Assembly (NCBI RefSeq): GCF_001654835.1
Contig: NZ_LXEP01000003.1
Coordinates: 124,001-188,000, forward strand
Direction: 5' to 3'
Source of the DNA: Buttiauxella gaviniae ATCC 51604
Lineage (GTDB): Bacteria; Pseudomonadota; Gammaproteobacteria; Enterobacterales; Enterobacteriaceae
DNA: 64,000 nt
The notes below the pieces were generated by a model. That model was not told where the DNA came from. It did not search any database and worked only from the letters and a program-made list of their open reading frames with translations. Below, one piece after another: positions 32,834-41,974 of this stretch. A program made the translations under genes and the position numbers. Positions within the stretch are counted from its first letter, which is position 1. Every line of letters begins with the position of its first letter.

Positions 32834-32894
32834 TTGATACCTCTGTAAAAAAGGGCCGGGAAATCCGGCCCCCCTTGTCATGTCCGTGCGGATA

Positions 32895-33422
32895 TTAGTT
32901 ATAAACAACAGAGAAGGTGGTTGAAGCGTTAGCTGGACCAGCCGTCACTGTAAGTGCAGTTGATTTATACTGAGCGTAGAAATCCAGAGTGTTGTCAACA
33001 GTACTAGACAATGCGTAGCTATAGCCGTTTTCGCCATGCATTGGCAGCTGAAGTTTGTCAGCAGACATCAGGTTGATTGCAACACCCGTTGCTGAACCAC
33101 TAACATTGTCAATTGCTAACAGTGTAGAGTCAGTCAGGTCTGGCTGGCCGTCAAAACGTACGTGAGCCTGGGTTAAAGCTTCCGGGCAGTTCTTAAGAAC
33201 GATAGAGAATTGCTTAGCCGCTGTCACAGCACCCTGGGCAGTGAATTCGGACTTATTGTATGAACCCAATGGAACTGTCTGGTTCTGGGAAGCCACGTCA
33301 ACAGTACACGCTGCATCCAGAATAATACCGGTGAAATTCACGGTGCCCGCAGTTGCCATTGCATTTGAAGCAGATACAGCGGAGATAGCAGCGACTACAA
33401 CAGCGATTAAATTCTTTTTCAT
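32895..33422 (-). CDS. FimA-type major fimbrial subunit
   Basis: 175 residues, signal peptide MKKNLIAVVVAAISAVSASNAMA. Mature start TAGTVNFTGIILDAACTVDVASQNQTVPLG, conserved Cys pair (AACTVD and KNCPEAL), and C-terminal TVTAGPANASTTFSVVYN with penultimate Tyr. First structural gene of the second fimbrial operon; preceded by a 404-bp regulatory region. Confidence 0.93.
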   Translation of the reverse strand: MKKNLIAVVVAAISAVSASNAMATAGTVNFTGIILDAACTVDVASQNQTVPLGSYNKSEFTAQGAVTAAKQFSIVLKNCPEALTQAHVRFDGQPDLTDSTLLAIDNVSGSATGVAINLMSADKLQLPMHGENGYSYALSSTVDNTLDFYAQYKSTALTVTAGPANASTTFSVVYN

Positions 33423-33826
33423 TACATTTTCCTTTATTTAATTATTTGGTGGCATTTTGAATAAAAGCATCCCCGCTTATTATTGAGAAATAATAAGTTA
33501 GAGTGCCCACCAAGTTTCCATGCATCATCATGTTATATGTGCAGCGAACTGTTATATGTAGTACGAAATTGATTTACTTCATTAAGAAGCAAGCCTTTCT
33601 TTAGCGGCATACCACTAAAAAGGTGCTTATATTAAAAAATCATTTTTGGAACTTCACATCAATTCCCTGCTTGAATCAATTCTCAATAAATACGGGATCA
33701 AACTCAAGATATTTTTCGGTGTAATTTTACACCGTAACATTTATTCACTTAATAAAACTTCTTAACCATAATGCAGGCGCATATAGCCCACCAGGAATGT
33801 TCCTGGTCTTTACAGAGAGAATGTAA
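33423..33826. promoter_or_regulatory. Regulatory region between the pilin gene and the IprA-like genes, with two palindromes
   Basis: 404 AT-rich bases between divergent genes. Two palindromes stand out: CGGTGTAATTTTACACCG (33717-33734, 8-bp arms) and CCAGGAATGTTCCTGG (33791-33806, 7-bp arms) 20 bp before the ATG of the first IprA-like gene. They may be operators for the divergent regulators. No long inverted repeats of the fimS switch type were found. Confidence 0.6.
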
Positions 33827-34492
33827 ATGTCTGTATTTGAACAGCAAAATCCTTTTTTTACAGATAATATAACCATCTTAAATAAAAAACCCATTGCCGA
33901 AATTGAGCAGTTAATCGCAAAGTTAAATATCAAAGCTAACAAATTTGAAACAAAACCTCGTCAAATTATTAACTATATGGATAGCAATGAAAGGAAGTGT
34001 TATCTATTACATAAAGGTAGCGTTTCGCTTTACCGAACCATTGATGGAATGGTTTTAAATACGGAGTCAGCGCCTTATGTATTTGGTATGAGTACACAAC
34101 TCACTGATCCTGACTATATTCATATCAGGACTCATGATGAATCTGAAGTAAGCTGGATGCCATTAGAAGTAGCAAACGAGATTATTGCGCTAGAAAATTT
34201 ATGGCAAAGTTTATCGGCTTTATTGATATACACCGTCACTCGTGTTTACGACCATTGCACAAAGATCTCATCATTATCTTCATATGATATTATTCGTTAT
34301 CAACTCTACGAATTAATGAGCGAGACACAAGAAATCAGAAACAGTCTTAGCATTGCTAACTATATACAAAGTCGTACGTTCTTATCCCGCAGTAGCATTA
34401 TGAAAATACTTGCTCAGTTGAAAACCGGTGGCTATATCACGACGGAGCGAGGGTGTTTAATCGGTATCAATAACATTCCATTGAGATATTAA
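33827..34492 (+). CDS. IprA/YaiV-like winged-helix regulator, copy 1
   Basis: 221 residues (GAGAGA upstream). N-terminal cNMP-binding-like beta region (CYLLHKGSVSLYRTIDGMVLNTESAPYVFGMS) and a C-terminal winged helix (YIQSRTFLSRSSIMKILAQLKTGGYITTERGCLIGINNIPLRY), the arrangement of the IprA/YaiV (HTH_46) group within the CRP-like fold. The gene is divergent from the fimbrial operon and precedes a paralogue. It likely controls fimbrial expression; inferred. Confidence 0.8.
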   Translation: MSVFEQQNPFFTDNITILNKKPIAEIEQLIAKLNIKANKFETKPRQIINYMDSNERKCYLLHKGSVSLYRTIDGMVLNTESAPYVFGMSTQLTDPDYIHIRTHDESEVSWMPLEVANEIIALENLWQSLSALLIYTVTRVYDHCTKISSLSSYDIIRYQLYELMSETQEIRNSLSIANYIQSRTFLSRSSIMKILAQLKTGGYITTERGCLIGINNIPLRY

Positions 34493-34609
34493 GTGCATAA
34501 ATGAAGGTACGAACTTCACATATCCGATTGTTAATTAAACAGTATTTGTTACAAAAACAAGATTCACTTCATCTGGCTCTATGCTAGGTTTAATTGAACA
34601 GCTTTTGAT

Positions 34610-35266
34610 ATGAAATGTGCTGATATGAAAGATTCTCCCGAACAGATTTTCACCAAAACGATTCAAGTTCAGGCAACATTCGATCTTATCGATGTACTCA
34701 GTCCGTATGTCACATTTGAAAAGAAGCCCCCGCATCAACGGCTTTACTATACGGTTGATGGCGTAAAGATGTGCTACATCATTCGCTCAGGCGTTATTAA
34801 AGTGCGCCGTGATACAGATGAGTTTGTGATGGCAACCCTACCCACTCCTAATATCGCTGGAGTCACCGATATGATTCCAGATACCAGCGGGGTGTATCTG
34901 GAGCTACAAGATGAAGCGGAAGTCGCCACTATCACAACCGCCCAGGCACAACAGCTGATTGCTGAAACAAACTCGTGGGAGCTACTCGCGAAACATGTGA
35001 CGAAGGTGACAACCAACCTGTTTAATAACAATATTATTATGACAGCCCCCACCACCTATGAAGTGGTCAAGTTCCATTTAGTTATGTTAATGAGTGAGTC
35101 TGTTAGCGTGCGCGAGTCCACATCCGCAGCTAAATACATTCTTGAAAGAACACGGCTATCACGCAGTACGGTGATGAAAATGCTCGCGCAGTTAAAACAA
35201 GGCGGGTACATACAACTTGATGATGGCATTCTCATCGCATTGAATGATTTACCCGCCAGGTATTAA
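34610..35266 (+). CDS. IprA/YaiV-like winged-helix regulator, copy 2
   Basis: 218 residues. Paralogue of the preceding gene: MCYIIRSGVIKVRRDTDEFVMATLPTPNIAGVTDM in the sensor part and KYILERTRLSRSTVMKMLAQLKQGGYIQLDDGILIALNDLPARY in the winged helix. Base composition is less AT-rich than copy 1, suggesting an older member. It ends 10 bp from the convergent dcp stop. An alternative start lies at 34625. Confidence 0.8.
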   Translation: MKCADMKDSPEQIFTKTIQVQATFDLIDVLSPYVTFEKKPPHQRLYYTVDGVKMCYIIRSGVIKVRRDTDEFVMATLPTPNIAGVTDMIPDTSGVYLELQDEAEVATITTAQAQQLIAETNSWELLAKHVTKVTTNLFNNNIIMTAPTTYEVVKFHLVMLMSESVSVRESTSAAKYILERTRLSRSTVMKMLAQLKQGGYIQLDDGILIALNDLPARY

Positions 35267-35275
35267 CGTGCGTTT

Positions 35276-37321
35276 TTAGTCTGCCAGACCACGGTTTTCC
35301 AGCATCGGCTCACTGTAAGGCGCATGTCCACGCCAGTCGTTGTATAGCGCTTTGAGCTCGCGACTGTTCCCTCTAGACAAAATCGCTTCACGGAAGCGCT
35401 GACCGTTTTGTGCATTCAACCCTCCCTGTTCCACAAACCATTGATAGCCATCATCGGCCAACATTTGCGTCCAGATATACGCGTAATAGCCCGCCGCATA
35501 ACCTCCACCAAAGATATGCGCGAAGTAACTGCTGCGATAACGCGGAGGAACAGTTGAAAGATTAATATTTTCACTTTCCAGTGCATCCGCTTCAAATTGC
35601 GCCACATCATCGACAGTACTTCCGGCCGGTAGACTGTGCCAATTCATATCCAGTAGTGCTGCGGCAAGCAGCTCTGTCATGTCATAGCCTTTGTTAAAGC
35701 GGGCCGCACGGAATAGCCTATCTTTCAACGCATCAGGCATCGCCTCGCCAGTTTGATAATGGCGTGCGTAGTTAGCAAACACTTGGGGTTGGCTCGCCCA
35801 GTGTTCATTGATTTGCGAAGGGAACTCCACAAAGTCGCGCGGCGTATTAGTCCCAGAAAGTGTTGCATAGCGCTGAGTAGCAAACAGCCCATGTAACGTA
35901 TGACCAAATTCGTGGAATAACGTCACCACATCGTCCCAGGAAATGAGTGCCGCTTCGCCAGCTGCTGGCTTGCTGTAGTTGCAGACGTTGTAAATTACCG
36001 GCGCGTTTTCCAGTAACGTAGATTGCTCAACGAAATTGCCCATCCACGCCCCGCCGCCTTTGCTGTCGCGGGCAAAGAAGTCGCCATAGAACAGCGCCGT
36101 TCCACGACCGTCTTTATCGAAGATTTCCCATACGCGGACATCATCGTGGTAGACCGGAATATCGAAGCGTTCAACAAATTTTAGCCCGAAGAGCTGGCTT
36201 GCCGCCCAAAAGACACCATCGGTCAGCACTCGATTTAATTCGAAGTACGGTTTGATTTGCGCTTCATCGAGGTCGTATTTCGCCAGACGCACTTGCTCGG
36301 CATAAAACGCCCAATCCCATGCCTCGGCTTTAAACCCGCCCTGTTGCTCGTCAATCACTTGCTGGATATCAGCCAGCTCGCGTTTGGCACGTGCTGTGGC
36401 GGCAGGCACGATATCACGCATAAATTGAAACGCGGCCTGCGGCGTTTCTGCCATTTGATCGGCAATTTTCCAGGCGGCATAGTTCTCAAACCCAAGCAGT
36501 TGCGCTTGTTCCGCACGCAGTGTTGCAAGGCGCGCCACTATCGCTCTGGTATCGTTGCTGTCGTTGTGTTGAGTGCGTTCCCAACCCGCTTTGAACAGTT
36601 TTTCACGCGTCTGGCGGTTTTGTAGCGATTGCAACGCGGGCTGCTGGGTGAAGTTAAGCAGCGGAATGATATATTTCCCGTCCTGCCCTTTGCTATTTGC
36701 CTGTTGCGCCGCGGCTGCAATTTCACCCGGCGTTAATCCAGCCAGGTGAGTAATGTCGTCAACCACCAGCGCGGCGGCTTTATCTGCTGCATGCAGGCGA
36801 TTATTAAACTGGCTACTAAGCTGCGCAGCTTCTTTGTTCAGCACTTTCAGGCGCGTTTTTTTATCTTCGCTTAATGTTGCACCCGAAAACCTAAAACTCT
36901 GCCAAACGACTTCAACTAAACGCCGCGATTCTTCATCAAGACTCAGCGTGTGGCGGTGTTGATAAACGCTATCCAGACGCTCAAACAGTACCGTATTAAG
37001 GCGCATTTCATCGGCAAGCTCTGCTAGTTCAGCGGCAAACTCTTCGTCCAAGTGTTGCAGATAATCGTTGGTGTGCGCAGATGTCATAGCAAAGAAGACA
37101 TTAGTTACTCGCCCTAACATCTGTCCGGTTTTTTCTAGCGCAAGAAAGGTATTTTCAAACGTGGGTACCGCAGTGTCATTGGCAATCGCCGCTATTTCTG
37201 CGCGCTTGATGCGTTTAGCTTCATCAAATGCCGGACGATAGTGGCTGTCCTGAATGTCATCAAAATGAGGGGCTTGGTAAGGCAATAAACTGATGTGATA
37301 AAACGGGTTATCTAACAACAT
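35276..37321 (-). CDS. dcp: Peptidyl-dipeptidase Dcp
   Basis: 681 residues from ATG at 37321, matching the length of E. coli Dcp; the longer frame to 37426 includes the repeat region. M3-family zinc peptidase with VVTLFHEFGHTLHG (HExxH) and conserved RYATLSGTNTPRDFVEFPSQINEHWA. It removes dipeptides from the C-terminus of peptides, mostly in the cytoplasm. Downstream gene of the reverse-strand block; the upstream neighbour is xdhC. Confidence 0.95.
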   Translation of the reverse strand: MLLDNPFYHISLLPYQAPHFDDIQDSHYRPAFDEAKRIKRAEIAAIANDTAVPTFENTFLALEKTGQMLGRVTNVFFAMTSAHTNDYLQHLDEEFAAELAELADEMRLNTVLFERLDSVYQHRHTLSLDEESRRLVEVVWQSFRFSGATLSEDKKTRLKVLNKEAAQLSSQFNNRLHAADKAAALVVDDITHLAGLTPGEIAAAAQQANSKGQDGKYIIPLLNFTQQPALQSLQNRQTREKLFKAGWERTQHNDSNDTRAIVARLATLRAEQAQLLGFENYAAWKIADQMAETPQAAFQFMRDIVPAATARAKRELADIQQVIDEQQGGFKAEAWDWAFYAEQVRLAKYDLDEAQIKPYFELNRVLTDGVFWAASQLFGLKFVERFDIPVYHDDVRVWEIFDKDGRGTALFYGDFFARDSKGGGAWMGNFVEQSTLLENAPVIYNVCNYSKPAAGEAALISWDDVVTLFHEFGHTLHGLFATQRYATLSGTNTPRDFVEFPSQINEHWASQPQVFANYARHYQTGEAMPDALKDRLFRAARFNKGYDMTELLAAALLDMNWHSLPAGSTVDDVAQFEADALESENINLSTVPPRYRSSYFAHIFGGGYAAGYYAYIWTQMLADDGYQWFVEQGGLNAQNGQRFREAILSRGNSRELKALYNDWRGHAPYSEPMLENRGLAD

Positions 37322-37349
37322 CCTGAGCTCCCGGAGCAATGTCGACAGG

Positions 37350-37431
37350 TAGGTGGAAGGCGCTACGCTTTTCCACCCTACGAAAGAAGATAAAATGATT
37401 GTAGGGTGGATATGCGCGAGCGTCATCCGCC
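37350..37431. repeat. Pair of short palindromic repeats between xdhC and dcp
   Basis: Two related units: GGTGGAAGGCGCTACGCTTT...CCACCCTAC (37350-37381) and GTAGGGTGGAT...CATCCGCC (37401-37431). They belong to the GTAGGGTGGAT-type interspersed palindromic repeats of enterobacteria and are arranged tail to tail. A related unit follows speG (54579-54611). Confidence 0.75.
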
Positions 37432-37435
37432 AAAA

Positions 37436-38206
37436 TCAAGTCGTTACCTGATACACCGCTATAATCTCGGCGGCAATCGCCACAGCAATTTCCGCAGGCA
37501 GTTTTCCTTTAACATCTGGCAGGCCCAGCGGGCAACGCAAAGTGCTCAGTTGTTGCTCAGTAATTCCTTTTCCTGAAAGCCGATATTCAAAGCGTTGTCG
37601 TTTGGTTTGCGAACCAATCAAGCCCAGATAGCGGTAATCACCGCGTTTAAGTATCGCTTCGGTCAGTTCAAGATCGCGCGGATGGTGGTGAGTCATCACA
37701 ATAAAATAGCTTTGCGCAGCCGCCGATTTCACCGCATCCAATGGGTCTTCAGCCTGCCAGGTTGTTACCCCTTTTGGGGCCGCTGAAAACATATCAGGCC
37801 GTTCATCCACCCAGGTAATGTGACAGGGTAATGTTGATAATAATGCCACCAGCGCTTGCCCTACATGGCCTGCGCCGAAAACCATGATTTGTGGCTGCTG
37901 TTGAATTAGTGGTTCAAATAAAACGGTGGTCATGCCGCCACAGCACTGCCCTAGCCGCGCCCCAAGATTAAAATGCTCGGTATGCGGAGCTGTAGCCTGC
38001 TTTTCCAGCATCTCACGCGCCATCGCAATGCACTGGAATTCAAGATGCCCGCCTCCGATAGTCAGGAAGCTCTGCTGTCGCCCGACAATCATCTTCGTGC
38101 CGCAATTTCTCGGCACGGAGCCTTTGTCCGCCAGCAGCGTGAGTAATACGCACGGTTCGCGGCGCTCGCGAAGCTGCATCAGAAAGCTGATCCATTCATC
38201 ATTCAT
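37436..38206 (-). CDS. xdhC: XdhC-like molybdenum-cofactor maturation protein
   Basis: 256 residues. N-terminal XdhC/CoxI domain with CVLLTLLADKGSVPRNCGTKMIVG and GHLEFQCIAMARE; the C-terminal Rossmann part has IMVFGAGHVGQALVALL and TWVDERPDMFS, then TGYL-like GLIGSQTKRQRF. XdhC binds the molybdenum cofactor, helps its sulfuration and inserts it into XdhB. Start overlaps xdhB stop by 4 bp. Last gene of the purine operon. Confidence 0.9.
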   Translation of the reverse strand: MNDEWISFLMQLRERREPCVLLTLLADKGSVPRNCGTKMIVGRQQSFLTIGGGHLEFQCIAMAREMLEKQATAPHTEHFNLGARLGQCCGGMTTVLFEPLIQQQPQIMVFGAGHVGQALVALLSTLPCHITWVDERPDMFSAAPKGVTTWQAEDPLDAVKSAAAQSYFIVMTHHHPRDLELTEAILKRGDYRYLGLIGSQTKRQRFEYRLSGKGITEQQLSTLRCPLGLPDVKGKLPAEIAVAIAAEIIAVYQVTT

Positions 38207-40548
38207 GGCACCTCCTGACAGCCCCAGAAAACACGTTCTGGTGTTGCGGGTGCATCAAGGCGCGGGTGTTTCTGGTAATCCGTGACACTTGCCACAGCAT
38301 CTTGCAAAGCGCACCACACTGAAATTCCTAACATAAATGGCGGTTCACCCACGGCTTTGGAGCGATAAACCGTGTGCTGCGGGTTGGCATGATTCTCCAG
38401 CAACTGGACTCTGAAGTCGGCTGGCGCATCGCTGATAGCCGGGATTTTGTAGCTCATCGGGCTGTCAGTCAGCAGTCGCCCTTTTTCATCCCATACCAGC
38501 TCTTCGCAAGTCAGCCAGCCAGCACCCTGCACAAACCCGCCTTCTATTTGGCCAATATCCAGCGCCGGGTTCAGAGAGTTGCCAACATCATGCAGAATGT
38601 CGGTGCGTAATAGACGATATTCGCCAGTTAGTGTGTCAATAACTACTTCAGAACACGCCGCACCATATGAGAAGTAATAGAACGGTTGCCCACGCCCGGC
38701 GGCGCGATCGTAGTGGATACCCGGTACTTTGTAAAAGCCCGTGGCTGAAAGCGGCACCTGGTTTAGCCACGCAAGATTCGCGATTTCAGTAAAGGTAAAA
38801 TGGTGGCCAGGCACTTTTACCACGCCATTGCGGAATTCCACCAGGTCAGCGGTGCATTTGTGCAAGCCGCATAGCATTTCCACCAGCCGTTCTTTAATTA
38901 TCAGCGCCGCAATTTCGGCGGCTTTGCCATTGAGATCAGCACCCGACGATGCCGCCGTTGGCGAGGTATTTGGCACTTTCCCAGTGTTAGTTGCCGTAAC
39001 CTGAATCTGTTCCACAGGAATTTGCAGCACTTCGGCAACCACCTGCGCCACCTTGGTATTTAATCCCTGTCCCATCTCCGTGCCACCGTGGTTAAGTTGC
39101 GCAGTGCCATCAGTATAAATCAGCAACAGAGCACCAGCCTGGTTGAGAAAACTGGAGGTAAAAGAGATGCCAAATTTGACCGGCGTAAGAGCCAGGCCAC
39201 GTTTTAACACTGGACTTAGGCGGTTGAATTCGCTGATTTGTTCGCGCCTGGAATGGTAATCGGCACTCGCTTCAAGCTGGCGGGTGATTTCCGGCATGAT
39301 GTTGTGTTCAACAGTCTGGTGATAGTGCGTGACGTTACGCTCAGTATCGCCGTAGTAATTACGTTTACGCACTTCAAGCGGGTCAAGACCGAGTTCACGC
39401 GCAATGTGATCCATAATCTGCTCAATGGCGACCATACCCTGTGGCCCGCCAAACCCTCGATATGCCGTATTGGATGCCAGATTCGTACGACAGCGATACC
39501 CCGTTATTCTTGCATCACCCAGATAGTAGGCATTATCGGCATGGAACATTGCGCGATCGCAGATCGATCCTGAAAGATCCAGCGAGTAACCGCAATTGGC
39601 CGCCAGATCGATGACTACCCCATTGAGCATCCCTTCATCCGTAAAACCAACATCGTATCGGACAAAAAATGGATGCCGTTTACCGGTGATACGCATATCG
39701 TCACGACGTGAAAGGCGCATTTTGGCTGGTCGGCCGGTTAATGCCGCAGCCAGTGCCGCATGGCAGGCAATGCCCGCTGCTTGCGTCTCTTTGCCACCAA
39801 AACCACCGCCCATACGGCGCATATCAACAGTGACTTTATTCATCGTTACGCCTAGTACTGACGCCACTAATTTTTGTACTTCAGTGGGGTGCTGAGTCGA
39901 CGACCAGACCGTAACGCAGCCATCCTCCCCCGGTTGCACCACGGCAATTTGCCCTTCGAGATAAAAGTGCTCCTGCCCACCGATATGAAATTGCCCCTGA
40001 ATACGATGCCCCGCACCGGCCAACGCTCGGTCTGCGTCACCACGCTGATGAATATGCGGTTCTTGCACATATTGCTCGCGCTGCAATGCTTCTTCGACAT
40101 CCAGTACCGGCTCAAGAACTTCATATTCAATCACCGCTTTGAGCGCCGCAGCACGCGCCGCCTCGGACGTTTCCGCAGCCACAGTCAGTACAACCTGGCC
40201 ATGGTATTCAACCAAATCTCGCGCAAATAGCGGGTCGCCAGGTGCCAGCGGGCCAATATCCAGCTCGCCGGGTACATCCTGCCAGCTAAAGACTCGCACC
40301 ACGCCAGCAATGGAGTAACACTCGGTAGTGTCGATTTTGGTAATTCTTGCATGAGCATGCTGGCTAAGAACCGGGCAGAGATACAACATGCCCGGCAATG
40401 TCAGCTTGTCGTCAATGTATTCAGCTTTGCCGCTCACATGCCTATCGGCGCTTTCATGTTTACGGCTCTTACCCGCTCCACCACTCATTTCACGTGAAAA
40501 TTGCTCGATTAATGCCTGCTCTGAAAGGCGCACCGGGTTAGTTGACAT
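38203..40548 (-). CDS. xdhB: Xanthine dehydrogenase, molybdopterin-binding subunit
   Basis: 781 residues from ATG at 40548. Molybdenum hydroxylase large subunit: RMGGGFGGKETQAAGIACHAALAA, NTAYRGFGGPQGMVAIEQIMD, GGTEMGQGLNTKVAQV, ANTGKVPNTSPTAASSGADLNGKA and KAVGEPPFMLGISVW with the catalytic Glu. It oxidises hypoxanthine and xanthine toward urate. It overlaps xdhA by 11 bp. Intact. Confidence 0.94.
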   Translation of the reverse strand: MSTNPVRLSEQALIEQFSREMSGGAGKSRKHESADRHVSGKAEYIDDKLTLPGMLYLCPVLSQHAHARITKIDTTECYSIAGVVRVFSWQDVPGELDIGPLAPGDPLFARDLVEYHGQVVLTVAAETSEAARAAALKAVIEYEVLEPVLDVEEALQREQYVQEPHIHQRGDADRALAGAGHRIQGQFHIGGQEHFYLEGQIAVVQPGEDGCVTVWSSTQHPTEVQKLVASVLGVTMNKVTVDMRRMGGGFGGKETQAAGIACHAALAAALTGRPAKMRLSRRDDMRITGKRHPFFVRYDVGFTDEGMLNGVVIDLAANCGYSLDLSGSICDRAMFHADNAYYLGDARITGYRCRTNLASNTAYRGFGGPQGMVAIEQIMDHIARELGLDPLEVRKRNYYGDTERNVTHYHQTVEHNIMPEITRQLEASADYHSRREQISEFNRLSPVLKRGLALTPVKFGISFTSSFLNQAGALLLIYTDGTAQLNHGGTEMGQGLNTKVAQVVAEVLQIPVEQIQVTATNTGKVPNTSPTAASSGADLNGKAAEIAALIIKERLVEMLCGLHKCTADLVEFRNGVVKVPGHHFTFTEIANLAWLNQVPLSATGFYKVPGIHYDRAAGRGQPFYYFSYGAACSEVVIDTLTGEYRLLRTDILHDVGNSLNPALDIGQIEGGFVQGAGWLTCEELVWDEKGRLLTDSPMSYKIPAISDAPADFRVQLLENHANPQHTVYRSKAVGEPPFMLGISVWCALQDAVASVTDYQKHPRLDAPATPERVFWGCQEVP

Positions 40549-41974
40549 AGTTTTGTACCTCCAGCACATTACCGGGTTCGGTTTGTTGCAACAGCAAACG
40601 CCTCAGCAGATTTTGCGCAACAGTCAAACGGTAGCGCCCAGAACCGCGGAAATCAGTTAACGGCTGGAAGTCTGCGGCCAGTGCATGACATGCCAGGTCT
40701 AATGTTTGCTGGGTGAATGGCAAACCAGAAAGAGTTTGCTCAGCACTTTTAGCCCGCGCGGGGACCGTAGCCATGCCGCCAAATGCCAGTTTCACACTTG
40801 TCACAACACCATCACTGAAATGCAGGTTAAACGCGCCAAATACCGTCGAAATATCATCATCCATACGCTTTGATATTTTCCACGCGGCAAATGTCGGGGA
40901 GATAGCAGCGCGCTCAATCAGCACCGCGCTGATAAATTCGCCTGGTTGCAAGGCGGTTTTGCGATAGCTCAGGAAGAACTCATCCAGCGGCACTATGCGC
41001 ACGGTTTGGCCGCAACGCAGCTCGAGTTGAGCACCCAGAGCCAGTAACATCGGTGCACCATCGCCGATGGGCGAGGCATTCGCCAAATTTCCTACCAGGG
41101 TGCCGTGGTTGCGAATTTGCGGAGAGGCAAAACGATCCAGCACTTGTGCAAAAGCCGGAATCAAAGGTTGTAAGGCGTCCTGACACGCCTGTAACGTTGC
41201 CATCGCACCAATACGAATCTGGCTCTCCGTCACCGTAATCGTCTTAAGTTCGTCAATCTGGTTAAGCCCGATAATCAATGGCAGTGTCTGATACTGCTGG
41301 GTAATCGTCAGCGCCAGATCGGTGCCCCCTGCCAGTAATCGTGCCTGAGGGTTTTGTTGATAAAGTACTGCCAATTGGGAAACTGTTTTAGGTAACAGGC
41401 AACGGTTGGATTTTGTAAGTTCTCCCACGCCCGTTGATTGCAGCGCTTTTAATCGCGATACAGTTTGCGGCTCAGTGCGAGTGAACTGATCGTGCGTGGT
41501 TGTGCAGCTTTGCTGCATGGCGTCAATAATTGGGCGATAGCCAGTACAGCGGCAAAGATTTCCCGCAAGGCTCTTTTCAATCTCATGGCGCTGTGCGGCT
41601 GTGTTCGATTTTTGCAGTGCAAATCCCGACATAACAAAACCTGGAGTACAAAAGCCGCACTGTGATGCATGGCAATCGGCCATCGCTTGCTGCACCGGGT
41701 GCAATTCATTGCCTTGCGATAGATCTTCCACCGTCAGCAACTGTTTACCAGCAAGTTGGCTGATGAGCGTGATACAGCCATTTGCCGTCTGGTAGCGCAT
41801 GTTCTCGCCGTCTACTTGACCGAGAACTACCGTACAAGCACCACAATCACCAGATGCACATCCTTCTTTACTGCCGCAGCGCTGTTCACTGCCGCGCAAC
41901 CAGTTCAGCACCGTGGTATTCGGGTCCACATCATCGAGGGTTTTTAACGTTTGATTTAGCAAAAATTGAATCAT
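40538..41974 (-). CDS. xdhA: Xanthine dehydrogenase, FAD and [2Fe-2S] subunit
   Basis: 478 residues from ATG at 41974. N-terminal plant-type ferredoxin fold with CGSKEGCASGDCGACTV, second cluster CGFCTPGFVMSG...GNLCRCTGYRPI, then an FAD domain (ARLLAGGTDLALTITQQY; HGTLVGNLANASPIGDGAPML). It passes electrons from the molybdenum centre to NAD. The start overlaps guaD's stop (ATGA), so all four genes are coupled. Confidence 0.94.
   Translation of the reverse strand: MIQFLLNQTLKTLDDVDPNTTVLNWLRGSEQRCGSKEGCASGDCGACTVVLGQVDGENMRYQTANGCITLISQLAGKQLLTVEDLSQGNELHPVQQAMADCHASQCGFCTPGFVMSGFALQKSNTAAQRHEIEKSLAGNLCRCTGYRPIIDAMQQSCTTTHDQFTRTEPQTVSRLKALQSTGVGELTKSNRCLLPKTVSQLAVLYQQNPQARLLAGGTDLALTITQQYQTLPLIIGLNQIDELKTITVTESQIRIGAMATLQACQDALQPLIPAFAQVLDRFASPQIRNHGTLVGNLANASPIGDGAPMLLALGAQLELRCGQTVRIVPLDEFFLSYRKTALQPGEFISAVLIERAAISPTFAAWKISKRMDDDISTVFGAFNLHFSDGVVTSVKLAFGGMATVPARAKSAEQTLSGLPFTQQTLDLACHALAADFQPLTDFRGSGRYRLTVAQNLLRRLLLQQTEPGNVLEVQNYVN

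Noticed and set aside
33423-33826. A fimS-like invertible promoter switch upstream of the second pilus operon
   Set aside because: Only two short local palindromes were seen. No long-distance inverted repeat pair and no FimB/FimE-type recombinase gene is present.
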